A program made the translations under genes and the position numbers. Source: Gordonia hirsuta DSM 44140 = NBRC 16056 (GTDB lineage: Bacteria > Actinomycetota > Actinomycetes > Mycobacteriales > Mycobacteriaceae). Taken from it: a stretch of 64,000 nucleotides of DNA. Location of the stretch: positions 101,104 through 165,103 of the forward strand of contig NZ_BANT01000016.1 of the NCBI RefSeq assembly GCF_000333015.1, in the 5' to 3' direction. The notes under the pieces are model-generated. The model ran no database searches. It was given only the letters and a program-made list of their open reading frames with translations, and was not told the DNA's origin. This document shows positions 1 to 9,074 of the stretch, piece by piece (positions within the stretch are counted from its first letter, which is position 1; the number at the start of each line of letters is the position of its first letter).

Positions 1-140
1 TCGTGGGCATCGAGGTAGGTGCCTTCGCGGCGGCGGATGAACGAACCGTCGGCGGCCACAAGGGTGACCGTCGTGCCGACGTCGTGCCATCCGAGCATGC
101 GGGCGGCCGGGCAGATGGCATCAGCGGGTGTGGCGAACAT
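1..140 (-). CDS. Hypothetical protein, N-terminal part only (runs off the window)
   Basis: An open reading frame on the minus strand starts with ATG at 140 and stays open for 46 codons to the window edge, so the C-terminus is missing. The visible part begins MFATPADAICPAARMLGW and has balanced, soluble composition with no signal peptide or membrane segment. It is divergent from the gene starting at 225, with 84 bp between them that would hold both promoters. I do not recognise the family. The coding call rests on the open frame and natural-looking composition only. Confidence 0.45.
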   Translation of the reverse strand, partial: MFATPADAICPAARMLGWHDVGTTVTLVAADGSFIRRREGTYLDAH

Positions 141-224
141 GGGCGCACCGTATCCCCGGGCACCGACAATCTCCGGGCACTGACAAACGAGCTTGTCCGC
201 CGCACTCGATCTAGACTCAAGGGT

Positions 225-743
225 ATGAGCGAGGACTACGACGAAGAGTTCGTGGGCTGCGGCACCTGGGAAGAGATGACCGCCTGGCTCAGCGAATCGC
301 TGCCGGAGATCCCCACCGGCGTCACCATCGACTTCGGCCCCAAGGATTTCCGGATCGACGACGACGCCCTCGACGACGACTTCGAGGAACCGATCGAGGC
401 CGTCTGCGCCCAGATCGTCGTCCTCAAACACGGCCGCTATCTGGTGCGCCGCTCCCAGGTGGTGATGGAGCCGACCAGCTACGTCGACCACGATGCCGGC
501 GCGGCCACCCCGAACCTGTGGTTCGACGAGGATCCGACCAGCGACTGCACCAACGGCGCCATCTACGTCGACGACCCCGGCCTGGCCGCCGACATCTGCG
601 TCACCTGGCTGGCGTCGGAGACGGGGCAGACCGATCCGCGCGAGTTCGGGTTCGACATCACCGTGGCCGATCACCTGCCGGGCATGCCGGAGGTCGGGGG
701 CCAGTGGACCATCGACGACTTCCTCCGCCGCCTCGGTCACTGA
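225..743 (+). CDS. Hypothetical acidic protein, 172 aa
   Basis: The frame is open upstream to position 3, but the earlier part reads as low-complexity shadow of the minus-strand gene, so the ATG at 225 (MSEDYDEEFVGCGTW) is chosen. The protein is strongly acidic (DDDALDDDFEEP near residues 42-53) and soluble, with no signal peptide. Its middle and end (NLWFDEDPTSDC, DPGLAADICVTWLASE) look like a compact alpha/beta domain. I do not recognise the family. It converges on the metallophosphoesterase gene, 14 bp apart. Confidence 0.7.
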   Translation: MSEDYDEEFVGCGTWEEMTAWLSESLPEIPTGVTIDFGPKDFRIDDDALDDDFEEPIEAVCAQIVVLKHGRYLVRRSQVVMEPTSYVDHDAGAATPNLWFDEDPTSDCTNGAIYVDDPGLAADICVTWLASETGQTDPREFGFDITVADHLPGMPEVGGQWTIDDFLRRLGH

Positions 744-757
744 TCCCACCCGGTCGT

Positions 758-1342
758 TCAGATCTGGCGGATCAGCTCGCCGATCAGTTCCGCCGACGCC
801 GGCTTCAGATCCCAGGCCTCCAGCGACACACAGATCGACCGCTCCCCCGACCGCGGCTGCTCGGCGTGGGTGTGCCCGTGCACCAGCCACGTCCCCAGAT
901 CCGGCAGCTGATACTGGGCGAACTCGTCGCGGTCATACCGGTCGAGCACGCCCGCATACGGGAAGTGGCTCAGCAGCACCGGCTCCGGCCCGATCTTGAC
1001 CCGAGCATGCTGCTGGATCGAACCGAACACCGCCGCATACGCCGGAAAGTGCCGCTGGGCGCCGCGGCGCATCGGGTGCAGCGGATCATGGTTGCCGGTG
1101 ACCAGATGCATGGGCACCGCCAGCCCGGACAGCTGCGCCAGCGCCGACTCCATACTGGCCACCCCACCCGAGCAGATGTCGCCGAGCACCCACAGCTCAT
1201 CCTCGGCGCCAAGCCGGGCCAGCTGCCCGACGACGGCCTCGTCGTGCTCGGCCACCGAAGTGAATCCGCGCAGCTCCGCGAGTTTGGGGTGCTGCAGATG
1301 CAGATCGGCGGTGAAGTAACGCACTCCTCGAGTCTGCCCCAT
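758..1342 (-). CDS. Calcineurin-like metallophosphoesterase, 194 aa
   Basis: Small cytosolic metal-dependent phosphoesterase. The metal-binding motifs of the calcineurin-like fold are visible in order: ADLHLQH (about 12-18), LGDI with the bridging Asp (53-56), GNHDP (83-87), a His in SHFPY (126) and HGHTH (155-159). The length is normal for stand-alone bacterial members of this superfamily, which act on varied phosphomono- or diesters; the substrate cannot be inferred. The true start may be the internal GTG six codons in (VRYFTADLH). It converges with the gene ending at 743. Confidence 0.88.
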   Translation of the reverse strand: MGQTRGVRYFTADLHLQHPKLAELRGFTSVAEHDEAVVGQLARLGAEDELWVLGDICSGGVASMESALAQLSGLAVPMHLVTGNHDPLHPMRRGAQRHFPAYAAVFGSIQQHARVKIGPEPVLLSHFPYAGVLDRYDRDEFAQYQLPDLGTWLVHGHTHAEQPRSGERSICVSLEAWDLKPASAELIGELIRQI

Positions 1343-1386
1343 CCCGGTGGTCGGACGGTCGGGCGCAGCCGGCCACGGGCAGGCGG

Positions 1387-2265
1387 TCAGGTGAAGACCG
1401 CGTCATCGAGCACGATCTCGATGAATGCCCCGGCCGGCCACTCGGAACCGCCGAATCCGTAGCCGACCGTCACGTGCTGCGGCACGGTGAATCCGCCGAA
1501 GGTTCCGCTGCGATGGATCTGTGCCCCGAACTCGTGCAGCCGATAGGGCTGGCCGTCCAGACTCGCCCACCGGCGGGTGCGCACCGAGCGCAGTCCTCCG
1601 GCGGCGTCGATGGTGAACTCGGCGTCGTAGGTCGCACCCGCATAGTCCAAACTGACGCGCGCGGTGTCGTCGTCGACGGCACTCCAGGTCACATCCGGTC
1701 CCAGCGTCGCCGCCGGCACCCAGCACAGCTCGCACACCAGGCGCCCGGCCGCACTGCGGCTCACGTCGGGCCCGGACTCATCGACCACCGCGATCTTCCC
1801 GGCGATCCGGTGGACCAGGTCGCCGCGTCCGTCGATCAGCCGGTCGTAGCCGCGGACCGGCAGCCCCAGCACCCGCGTCGTCGACGCCCAGAGATAGCCG
1901 TCGCCGGAGATGATCTGGTGCGCCCAGAACCTCCGCCACGATCCGATCTTGATGCGCCCGTGCTGAACCAGTTCCACGGTCGTGGTCAGCGGTGTCCCCG
2001 GGGCGATCGCCGCCGTCAGCCAGCGCCGGGCGGGCTCGGGCAGCGCCGCGACCAGATTCGGATGGAACGACGACGACGCCGTCGGCCGGGCCAGCGCGGC
2101 CCAGTCGCGCCGGACATCGGCTGGCAGCCGCCGCAGCAGTGCGTCGGCGGTTCGCCCGGTACTCGGCCGATTTGCGCTGGACGGACTGTTACTGGTCGTG
2201 ATGACCTCCCGGCTCGGCGGTGTGCTTCGAGGATACGTCCGGCGCCGTCTACCGTCATGGGACAT
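1387..2265 (-). CDS. DUF6544 family protein
   Basis: Uncharacterised family. From about residue 70 the sequence matches the DUF6544 pattern as I remember it: LPEPARRWL, GRIKIGSWRRFWAHQII, LPVRGYDRLIDGRGD, GPDVSRSAAGRLVCELCW and a C-terminal region of beta strands ending near EIVLDDAVFT. No enzymatic motif is known. The start is uncertain: the ATG at 2265 overlaps the start of the divergent gene at 2264 by two bases, a longer start exists at 2286, and the first 40 residues are low complexity. The shared start region means promoters must lie inside the opposite coding sequences or the true start is internal. Confidence 0.75.
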   Translation of the reverse strand: MSHDGRRRRTYPRSTPPSREVITTSNSPSSANRPSTGRTADALLRRLPADVRRDWAALARPTASSSFHPNLVAALPEPARRWLTAAIAPGTPLTTTVELVQHGRIKIGSWRRFWAHQIISGDGYLWASTTRVLGLPVRGYDRLIDGRGDLVHRIAGKIAVVDESGPDVSRSAAGRLVCELCWVPAATLGPDVTWSAVDDDTARVSLDYAGATYDAEFTIDAAGGLRSVRTRRWASLDGQPYRLHEFGAQIHRSGTFGGFTVPQHVTVGYGFGGSEWPAGAFIEIVLDDAVFT

Positions 2266-3163
2266 GGGGACCATCGAGAAATTCACTACTCGCGTGCAGG
2301 CGCCAGCATTTGACGTTCACCGCGCGCTGTACGAGGCGCTGATCTCGGCGGTCGACGCCACTGTGCTGGACGTCGACAATCCGATGCGCGCCGAGGTTCC
2401 CCGCGCCATCCTCAAGAACCGCTGGGGCGCCAAGGTGACCGCACACGTCACGGTTCCTGCCCCGGACGTCGCTGACGTGCACTGGACCATCGATCAGTAC
2501 GGCGACAAGCACCGCGCCATCCTCGACGATGTCCTGACCGCACTTCCCTTTCCCAGTACGGTCACCGCCGCCCCGCCGCCCAAGCTGGCGGCTCTGGAGT
2601 CCTCACCGGGAACCAGATTCAATGGGGCGGCGCCGACCATGGCCTTCAACGGTCTGCGGCTCGATTTGGCGAACGAGGTGCTCCACTATCGGGGCACAAC
2701 CGTTCCGGTCGCCGGCGCCCGTGCCGAGGTCGATCTGGGTGCACCCAACAGCCGGCTCACCCTCACTCGGGTGGTCTTGATCGGCGTGTTCGCCCTAGGG
2801 GCCAAGAAGGACTACACCAAGATCTACGTCTCGATAGCCCTTGCCGACGGGCAGATCATCGTCGTCGAAGGCAGTGCCAAGACGCAGGAGGGCACCGCGC
2901 GCGCCTTCGCTACCGCCGTCAACAACATCGGTGTCCGCGCCGCCAGACACCAGGCCACCCCTCCACAAACGACGGCCCACCCTGCCGCCGGCGCGCCTCC
3001 ATCGTCGCCCCCGGCGCCACCACCACCGCCGCCGTCGGTTCCGGCGGGCTGGTACCCGGATGCGCAGAATTCGGCATTGCAGCGGTACTGGGACGGCACC
3101 GTCTGGACCGAACACACCGCCCCGGCCGCACCCCCGGCATCCTCCGGACCCGCACGCAGCTGA
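2264..3163 (+). CDS. DUF2510 domain protein, 299 aa
   Basis: Hypothetical protein with three parts. Residues about 1-110 form a novel N-terminal domain ([16 protein letters not shown]). Residues 120-230 form a beta-rich domain with [22 protein letters not shown] Pro-rich linker (about 235-265) leads to a C-terminal DUF2510 motif, [20 protein letters not shown] (about 267-286). DUF2510 is a short Trp-rich module frequent in Actinobacteria, usually next to membrane or secreted domains; no membrane segment is evident here. The start at 2264 is chosen because upstream sequence in frame is Arg-rich shadow of the divergent gene. Confidence 0.82.
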   Translation: MGTIEKFTTRVQAPAFDVHRALYEALISAVDATVLDVDNPMRAEVPRAILKNRWGAKVTAHVTVPAPDVADVHWTIDQYGDKHRAILDDVLTALPFPSTVTAAPPPKLAALESSPGTRFNGAAPTMAFNGLRLDLANEVLHYRGTTVPVAGARAEVDLGAPNSRLTLTRVVLIGVFALGAKKDYTKIYVSIALADGQIIVVEGSAKTQEGTARAFATAVNNIGVRAARHQATPPQTTAHPAAGAPPSSPPAPPPPPPSVPAGWYPDAQNSALQRYWDGTVWTEHTAPAAPPASSGPARS

Positions 3164-3203
3164 ACTCCTGCAACGCCGCACGCTCGAGTGCCACACTGAA
3201 CAG

Positions 3204-4457
3204 ATGGAGCGTCGTATCCCCAAACCCGCCGACCTCGCCCCGCTGCTGCAGTTCCGCACACCGCAGTTCAACGGCAAACGACGTCGTCTGGACCGGGCGA
3301 TGACGATCGACGACCTGCGCACCATCGCCAAGCGCCGCACCCCCAAGGCCGCCTTCGACTACACCGACGGCGCCGCCGAAGAGGAACTCTCCCTGGCCCG
3401 CGCCAGGCAGGCATTCGCGGACATCGAGTTCCATCCGGCGATCCTGCGCGACGTCTCGACCGTCGACACTTCGTGCGAGATCCTCGGCGGCCCGTCGGCG
3501 CTGCCGTTCGGGATCGCGCCCACCGGTTTCACCCGCATGATGCAGACCGAAGGCGAGTACGCCGGGGCACGCGCCGCCGCCGGTGCCGGTATCCCGTTCA
3601 CCCTGTCGACCATGGGTACCGCGTCCATCGAAGACGTCGCCCAGGCCGCACCGGGCGGACGGCACTGGTTCCAGCTCTACATGTGGAAAGACCGCGACCG
3701 GTCGATGGCACTGGTCGAGCGCGCCGCGACCGCCGGCTACGACACCCTCATGGTGACCGTCGACGTCCCCGTCGCCGGCGCACGCCTGCGCGATGCCCGC
3801 AACGGCATGTCGATCCCACCGGCCCTCACCGCCAAGACCGTGCTCAATGCGATCCCCCGCCCCGCGTGGTGGATCGACTTCCTCACCACCGAACCGCTGG
3901 CGTTCGCCTCCCTGGACCGCTGGTCCGGGACCGTCGCCGAACTGCTGGACAGCATGTTCGACCCGACGGTCACCTTCGACGATCTCGCCTGGATCAAACA
4001 GCAGTGGCCGGGAAAGCTGGTCGTCAAAGGCATCCAGACACTCGACGACGCCCGCGCCGTGACCGACCTGGGCGTCGACGGGATCGTGCTGTCCAACCAC
4101 GGCGGCCGCCAGCTCGACCGCGCCCCGATCCCCTTCCACCTGCTGCCCACCGTCGCCGAGGAGCTCGGCGACCAGACGACGATCATCCTCGACACCGGCA
4201 TCATGTCCGGCGCCGACATCGTCGCCGCGATCGCGCTGGGCGCCGACTTCACCCTGGTCGGCCGCGCCTACCTCTACGGTCTGATGGCCGGCGGACAGGA
4301 CGGCGTCACCCGCGCCCTCGACATCCTGCGCACCCAGATCGAGCGCACCATGCGCCTGCTCGGCGTCGCCTCCCTCACCGACCTCGAACCGCAGCACGTC
4401 ACCCAGCTGCAGCGCTTGACGCCACGCGCCCGCAGCGGCGCCGTCCTGCCCGAGTGA
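3204..4457 (+). CDS. lldD: FMN-dependent L-lactate dehydrogenase (LldD2 type)
   Basis: Alpha-hydroxy-acid oxidase family enzyme, 417 aa, expected to oxidise L-lactate to pyruvate at the membrane with quinone as acceptor. The sequence is very close to what I recall of M. tuberculosis LldD2: [12 protein letters not shown] at the N-terminus, [14 protein letters not shown] (about 53-66), [13 protein letters not shown], and the hallmark SNHGGRQLD containing the catalytic His and substrate-binding Arg (about 296-304). FMN phosphate-binding residues lie near [11 protein letters not shown] and [10 protein letters not shown]. Start at ATG 3204; upstream in-frame sequence is shadow. It is followed 125 bp later by the dioxygenase-like lipoprotein gene. 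Confidence 0.95.
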   Translation: MERRIPKPADLAPLLQFRTPQFNGKRRRLDRAMTIDDLRTIAKRRTPKAAFDYTDGAAEEELSLARARQAFADIEFHPAILRDVSTVDTSCEILGGPSALPFGIAPTGFTRMMQTEGEYAGARAAAGAGIPFTLSTMGTASIEDVAQAAPGGRHWFQLYMWKDRDRSMALVERAATAGYDTLMVTVDVPVAGARLRDARNGMSIPPALTAKTVLNAIPRPAWWIDFLTTEPLAFASLDRWSGTVAELLDSMFDPTVTFDDLAWIKQQWPGKLVVKGIQTLDDARAVTDLGVDGIVLSNHGGRQLDRAPIPFHLLPTVAEELGDQTTIILDTGIMSGADIVAAIALGADFTLVGRAYLYGLMAGGQDGVTRALDILRTQIERTMRLLGVASLTDLEPQHVTQLQRLTPRARSGAVLPE

Positions 4458-4582
4458 ATCGCGGCAACAGTCACCCGTCGGTTCACAGCGATTTCGCAGG
4501 CTCTCCCCAGCGCATCCCCGGCGTCACCGGTCAGAGTCGATCCCACCAGCTCACGCCCCGACTCCCTGGAGAGAAGCAGCCC

Positions 4583-5551
4583 ATGATCCGCAGCCCCGAA
4601 CCCGAGCAGAGCCCCCAAGGCCCCACCTATGAGGGCCGGCCGCTCGCCCGGCCGGACGACGAGGTGGTCGACCAGGGCGCCGGATTCGACGTCGCCACCC
4701 TGCTCACCCGCCGGCGCATGCTCGCATTTCTCGGCGCCGGGGCAGGAACCCTCGCGCTGGCTGCCTGCTCCGATGGATCGTCGTCCAAGAGCTCATCGGC
4801 GTCGACCGGTGCCTCCGAAGCCATCGACGCGGCGACTGAGGAGATCCCCGAAGAGACCAACGGTCCCTACCCCGCTGACGGCAGCAACAACGTCAACATC
4901 CTGCAGGAGTCCGGTATTGAGCGCAGTGACATCACCACCAGCCTCGATGGTGGCAACCGTGCCGACGGCGTACCGCTGACGTTCACCTTCAAAGTCACCG
5001 ATATGGCCAACGCCAACAAACCGTTCACCGGTGCGGTCGTCTACCTGTGGCAGTGCGATGCGCAGGGGCGATACTCCATGTACTCCGAAGGCGTAGAGAA
5101 CGAGACCTTCCTGCGCGGCATCCAGAAAGTCGGGCGCGACGGCAACGCACGATTCACCACCATCGTTCCCGGTTGCTACACCGGGCGCTGGACCCACCTG
5201 CACTTCGAGGTCTACCCGGACCTGGCATCGGCGACCGACGTCAAGAACGCCATCGCCACCTCCCAGGTTGCCTTCCCGCACAAGATGCTCAACGACGTTT
5301 ACCGCCGGACCGAATACAGCGGCTCGGCAAAAGCGCTTGCCCAGATCGGCCGTATCGAGAACGACAACGTCTTCGGCGATGGCTACTCGCTGCAGATGGG
5401 CACCTTCACCGGCGACCCCGACACCGGCTACCGCGGCTCACTTGCCGCTGCCGTCGACATCAACACCGAACCTGCCGCACGACCGGCCGGTCCGGATGGT
5501 CCCGGTGGTCCGGGTGGATCTCCCGGCGGTCAACCGCCCCGCCGCAACTGA
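4583..5551 (+). CDS. Secreted intradiol ring-cleavage dioxygenase-like lipoprotein
   Basis: A 322-aa exported protein. After a 40-residue N-terminal stretch comes a Tat-type twin Arg (TRRRMLAFLGAGAG) and a lipobox LAAC, so the mature protein should be a lipoprotein on the outer face of the membrane. The body matches the intradiol dioxygenase fold: NGPYPADG, VVYLWQCDAQGRYSMYS, and GCYTGRWTHLHFEV, which offers the Tyr and two His expected of the non-haem Fe(III) site. The tail is Gly/Pro-rich. An SD-like GGAGAG precedes ATG 4583. Such secreted members are usually annotated as protocatechuate 3,4-dioxygenase beta-like, but the substrate is unknown. Confidence 0.85.
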   Translation: MIRSPEPEQSPQGPTYEGRPLARPDDEVVDQGAGFDVATLLTRRRMLAFLGAGAGTLALAACSDGSSSKSSSASTGASEAIDAATEEIPEETNGPYPADGSNNVNILQESGIERSDITTSLDGGNRADGVPLTFTFKVTDMANANKPFTGAVVYLWQCDAQGRYSMYSEGVENETFLRGIQKVGRDGNARFTTIVPGCYTGRWTHLHFEVYPDLASATDVKNAIATSQVAFPHKMLNDVYRRTEYSGSAKALAQIGRIENDNVFGDGYSLQMGTFTGDPDTGYRGSLAAAVDINTEPAARPAGPDGPGGPGGSPGGQPPRRN

Positions 5552-5626
5552 CGCGGAGCGACAGGCCCGGCCTCCGGGGTGTGGAGCGTCCGGTGTGGCG
5601 AAAAACCGTCGTCAGCGGATCTGCGA

Positions 5627-6097
5627 CTACGCCGAATCAGTCTGTGGCGGTGGCCGCCGGTACGTCGTACCTGTCCCTGAGATGGTCCACGGTCCGCCTG
5701 GCTCGGAGTACTCATCAAATGCGATTGGTACCGATTCGGTTCGTCTGCATGCGGTGACCAGATCGCGCAGCCAGCCGGTGTAGCTCGGATCCCGAGCTTC
5801 GATTGCGAACTCTGGGCGTACGGCGATGATCATGTCGGCGAGCTCTTCCGGCGTGGTGTCCGGACCGAACTCTCCGTCCGCGAACTCGTGCTGACCAGCG
5901 ACACTGTATGCAAGTCCGACTTCCGGATCCCAGCGGGGAAACGCCGCTTGGTCATCGATTCCCTCCCCCGGCGCGATCACGAGCCGCCAGTACCCCGGAC
6001 CACCGAAGTGCGGCAGTACGCGGACACCCTCGAACCCGCGCTCGTGCAGGACACAGACGGCCTCGAGCAGGTTCAACAGTTCTGTATTGGTGACCAT
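5627..6097 (-). CDS. Hypothetical protein, 156 aa
   Basis: The frame is open up to 6190, but the ATG at 6097 is preceded by AAAGGAG about 9 bases upstream, which decides the start (MVTNTELLNLLEAVCVLHER). The protein is a single soluble acidic domain: an N-terminal helix with LHERGFEGVRVLPHFGGPGYWR, a middle region with EGIDDQAAFPRWDPEV, and a C-terminal ESVPIAFDEYSEPGGPWTISG. The size and layout recall small stand-alone immunity-like or accessory proteins, but I do not recognise a family. No toxin partner is adjacent. Confidence 0.7.
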   Translation of the reverse strand: MVTNTELLNLLEAVCVLHERGFEGVRVLPHFGGPGYWRLVIAPGEGIDDQAAFPRWDPEVGLAYSVAGQHEFADGEFGPDTTPEELADMIIAVRPEFAIEARDPSYTGWLRDLVTACRRTESVPIAFDEYSEPGGPWTISGTGTTYRRPPPQTDSA

Positions 6098-6271
6098 CTC
6101 ACGAACTCCTTTGTCGTTCACTCGTCGGCATAATCGCAATACTGCAGCACACGTACGACACTTCCCGGCCCTCACTGAATCCCTCGCCACGGCGACGAAA
6201 CTCGTCTCGGCGACGCCCCGTGCGCGTCGCCGACTACCGACGATGACAATGAGCGTTGTATTGTTTAGTCT

Positions 6272-7003
6272 ATGACTACCGTTGCCGCTCAGGGTGTTCG
6301 ACGCCTTTCTGGCGTCGCCGGGCGAGCATCGGCCCTGGTTAACCGGACCGCAGAGGCCACGGTCGAAGCGGCTGCACGCCCGGCGAGCCTGGCACTCGAC
6401 GCTGCACGGAATCTAGCCCCCGTGCAGCCGCCGCAGATCCCCGCCGAAGGGGTGAGCGCCGCCAACCGGTTACTGCGCCAACTCGGCATCAACGCCTTCA
6501 CTCCGACGCTGGGTTTCAGCACCGACTTGACCCTGCCCATCGGGGTAGGCGGCGCCGTCGCCGGACCGTACACCCCCGGTGTCGGCAATCTGAACGTGGC
6601 GGGTTTCAGCCTCAACGCCGTACGGCGCGGCGAGATCCTGTGCGGCTTCGTCCCGGTCGGCGGCATCTTCGCCGACTTCGGTGACAAGTCCGGCATCCAC
6701 GTGGCCTGGTTCAATCTCAATACGCTGCGCGGCGGCCTCGACGCGCCACTGGGTGGACTCTTGGACACCGTGCTCGACGCCGTCGTCAGTCACGCCAAGG
6801 CCGCCCCGATTCCGGCAGCCGCCTACTCCGCGCCGGTCAGCGCACTCAAGCGTGCGCTCGCCGTGGTCCCGTCGAACGGAGTCCGCGGTGGCGTCATCGA
6901 AACCGGTCCGGGACTGGTCCTCTGCGCCATCTACGGCACCGTCAAACGTGGACGCACCACCTACGTCTTCTTTCCGTCGTTCGGAATCACCGAATCTCAC
7001 TGA
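6272..7003 (+). CDS. Hypothetical protein, 243 aa
   Basis: Unrecognised protein. The N-terminal 60 residues are Ala/Arg-rich and helical without a clear signal peptide; the rest is Gly/Val/Leu-rich and probably beta-stranded, with repeated phrases such as NVAGFSLNAVRRGEILCGF and HVAWFNLNTLRGG. No SD sequence precedes ATG 6272, and AT-rich sequence (TTGTATTGTTTAGTCT) abuts it, so a leaderless transcript is possible. It is the last intact gene before the IS3 remnant at 7079 and may be part of accessory DNA. Confidence 0.65.
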   Translation: MTTVAAQGVRRLSGVAGRASALVNRTAEATVEAAARPASLALDAARNLAPVQPPQIPAEGVSAANRLLRQLGINAFTPTLGFSTDLTLPIGVGGAVAGPYTPGVGNLNVAGFSLNAVRRGEILCGFVPVGGIFADFGDKSGIHVAWFNLNTLRGGLDAPLGGLLDTVLDAVVSHAKAAPIPAAAYSAPVSALKRALAVVPSNGVRGGVIETGPGLVLCAIYGTVKRGRTTYVFFPSFGITESH

Positions 7004-7078
7004 GTCAACCTCATACGCGCGACCGCAACACTCTCTCTGGCTGCGTGTGTATCGCGCTCCTCATCGATGCCCAGCCCC

Positions 7079-7327
7079 CGGTTAACCTTTGGTTGGGCAA
7101 CGGCGGCTGGTCGGGCAACGGCCGCGACAATGACCGCCGACTTCGTGCGCCATCTGTTCGGGCAAGCGATACGAGCCCGACGCCGCGACAGCCACGGCGA
7201 TCCCTCCCGGTTGGCCAACCACCACGACAGCGTTGCCACATACACCTCGATCCACCACGGTCAGCCGCTCACTGCGACGGGGATCGCCAGCTCGGTCAGC
7301 AGCATCGGTGGCTCGTACGACAATGCG
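7079..7327 (+). pseudogene. Remnant of an IS3-family transposase (integrase core, C-terminal part)
   Basis: In one plus-strand frame the translation keeps the skeleton of an IS3-family OrfB/rve domain: LTFGW, QAIRARRR, LANHHDS, YTSI about 10 bases of codons later, then GIASSVSSIGGSYDNA. These correspond to the region just after the second catalytic Asp through the SYDNA motif that precedes the final Glu. Many residues are divergent, and the match ends abruptly after SYDNA at about 7327, before the catalytic Glu. No OrfA, terminal inverted repeat or target duplication was seen. It is a dead, decayed fragment. Confidence 0.7.
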
Positions 7328-7330
7328 CCC

Positions 7331-7489
7331 CTATGCCGCTCCCGACGGATCCTGGAACAGCATCAGGATCCACACTCCCTTGGTGGCAGCATCAGGATCG
7401 AAGTACGGGATCGACGCCCCCGTGTCGGCGCGGACTCCATCGACCCAGCGGTTGAGGCCGCTGACATGCCCGTCGTGGCTACGACCCAT
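7331..7489 (-). pseudogene. Truncated N-terminal fragment resembling uracil-DNA-glycosylase-family proteins
   Basis: A 52-codon frame on the minus strand (ATG 7489, TAG 7331) reads naturally: HVSGLNRWVDGVRADTG, SIPYFDPDAATKGVWILML, then stops after FQDPSGAA. The pattern of an N-terminal HIAPL-like helix, PYFDP and a hydrophobic strand ending in a Pro/Gly turn resembles the beginning of actinobacterial uracil-DNA-glycosylase-like proteins as I remember them, which run on for over 150 more residues. The stop lies 4 bp from where the IS3 remnant ends on the other strand, so truncation by that insertion is the likely cause. Family assignment is tentative. Confidence 0.5.
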
Positions 7490-7588
7490 GCGCTTTCACA
7501 AGATTCTGACAGTGCGAATCACACTGGTAGAACTTACATTTCGGATCTGCGTCATCGACACCCTCGACTGGATATCCATCGTCCTCAC

Positions 7589-8842
7589 CTACGACGCCGC
7601 CGTCGGCGGCAGGACTGTGACAGAGCCGTCGCTGTCCTGCACGATTTCAATGGCGATATCGGACTGCCCCAGCGGGCGGGACACGCCATCGCCGAGATCG
7701 CGGAGACGCTGCGAGGTGTTCAACAGTCTGTCCACCGAGCTGGAACTGAACGTGAAGTCGCGGAATCCGTGGGACCGATCGAGCTGGAGCGTGGACAAGC
7801 GCAGTCGAACATCGTCGAGGTCACTGATCAGCTTCTCCAGATTCTGGGCGTCCAGCTTCAGCGCCGCAGCGAAGTTCTCGAAGGCGTTTCCTTCATCCTG
7901 CTGGGCATGCTCGACGGCCTGCAGCACGATGATGCGCCGCTTCAACGCGACCGCTAGATCGGCGAGCTCAAGGTGCGCATAGAACTCACTGCCCGCGTCT
8001 TCGATGCCTTCGATAGCCGCGGTCAGAGCCGGCAGCTCCACTTTGCCTTCCGGCAGCCCGTCCAGGGCTTGCCGCCAGCCCTGAGCACGGTGCTCGGCGG
8101 CGGCAATCGCGGTATCGATAACGTGAACCGCTGGACCCAAGCCCAACGACGAACTGATGTTCCCGCGGTCCAGGAGCACCGCTGTCGCCTTGTCGATCGC
8201 GTTGCGGCAACCGTCGAGCCGATTGCGTTCGTCGTCGAGCTTATCCTGGTGCAGCTTCTCCAGCAGGGCGGTGACTCGTTCGATGGCAGCCTTCCGCTGC
8301 TGCTCGGCGTGCACGCTGGCACCGGCCGCCACAGTCAACAGGATCAACGGCGCGGCGACAGCCATCGCCCCTGCTGTTGCCGCACTCGCGGTGACTGGCA
8401 CGAAGGTCGCTTGGGCTGCGATTCCCTTCTTACCGACGAGGGCGCTGTGCACACCCCCGGCCACTGCCTTCGACTGCATCGGATTGAGTGCACCGCCGCT
8501 GACCTGAGAGGCGACCTTTGCCGGCACGACCATTCGATAGACCACCTCGCTGCTCTTCGCAGCGGAGCCGGACGCCGGAATCTGCGTCGCAAACGACGAG
8601 AGTTGCTGTGCGATCGGGCTGGCACTCCCGAACGACAGTCCGCGCGAGGTGTCGATGTCGCGGGGCTTGGGACGCACCTCCAGGGTCGTGACCGGGGCCT
8701 CAGCGAGCACCGCCAGTACGCTGCGCAGTTCTGCCAGACGCCCTGCCGACATCGCCTCATCCAGCTTCACTGGAGGCATAGCCATCTCCGCGGTCGTCGT
8801 CAGAGTCCAGATCGGAACAACTTCTGGCGTCGGATCGCTCAC
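7589..8842 (-). CDS. Hypothetical protein with central membrane segment and coiled coil, 417 aa
   Basis: Unrecognised protein. GTG 8842 has an AGGG SD about 8 bases upstream; a TTG at 8848 is possible. Residues 1-150 form a soluble domain ending in TFVPVTASAATAGAM. A hydrophobic stretch at about 155-178 (MAVAAPLILLTVAAGASV) is a probable single membrane segment or hairpin, followed by long charged helices (QQRKAAIERVTALLEKLHQ; LEKLISDLDDVRLRLSTLQ) typical of coiled coil. The layout suggests a membrane-anchored assembly or effector-like protein. It sits beside the IS and glycosylase remnants, which supports an accessory origin. Confidence 0.7.
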   Translation of the reverse strand: MSDPTPEVVPIWTLTTTAEMAMPPVKLDEAMSAGRLAELRSVLAVLAEAPVTTLEVRPKPRDIDTSRGLSFGSASPIAQQLSSFATQIPASGSAAKSSEVVYRMVVPAKVASQVSGGALNPMQSKAVAGGVHSALVGKKGIAAQATFVPVTASAATAGAMAVAAPLILLTVAAGASVHAEQQRKAAIERVTALLEKLHQDKLDDERNRLDGCRNAIDKATAVLLDRGNISSSLGLGPAVHVIDTAIAAAEHRAQGWRQALDGLPEGKVELPALTAAIEGIEDAGSEFYAHLELADLAVALKRRIIVLQAVEHAQQDEGNAFENFAAALKLDAQNLEKLISDLDDVRLRLSTLQLDRSHGFRDFTFSSSSVDRLLNTSQRLRDLGDGVSRPLGQSDIAIEIVQDSDGSVTVLPPTAAS

Positions 8843-9074
8843 GCGCAATCCCTACTCTCGTGCACGCAATCGCCGCCAGAGTTGGCGTGGGACGTGCGGG
8901 GCAATCGAATTCGCTAGCACCCTATCGCGTGAGACCGACACTGGGGCTGCTGGGACTGGTTCGATAACTCCGGATTGGGACTGCTGCTCTGGGATGTCGA
9001 CCTCTGACAAAGTTGAGCGGCGGGCACTAGGACGGATGGGGGCATTGCCGGGTGCTCGCCCGCCCGATGGCCGG

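Noticed and set aside
2919..4397. 492-codon frame antisense to lldD
   Set aside because: Composition is a mirror of the lldD codons and it lacks any recognisable domain or SD.
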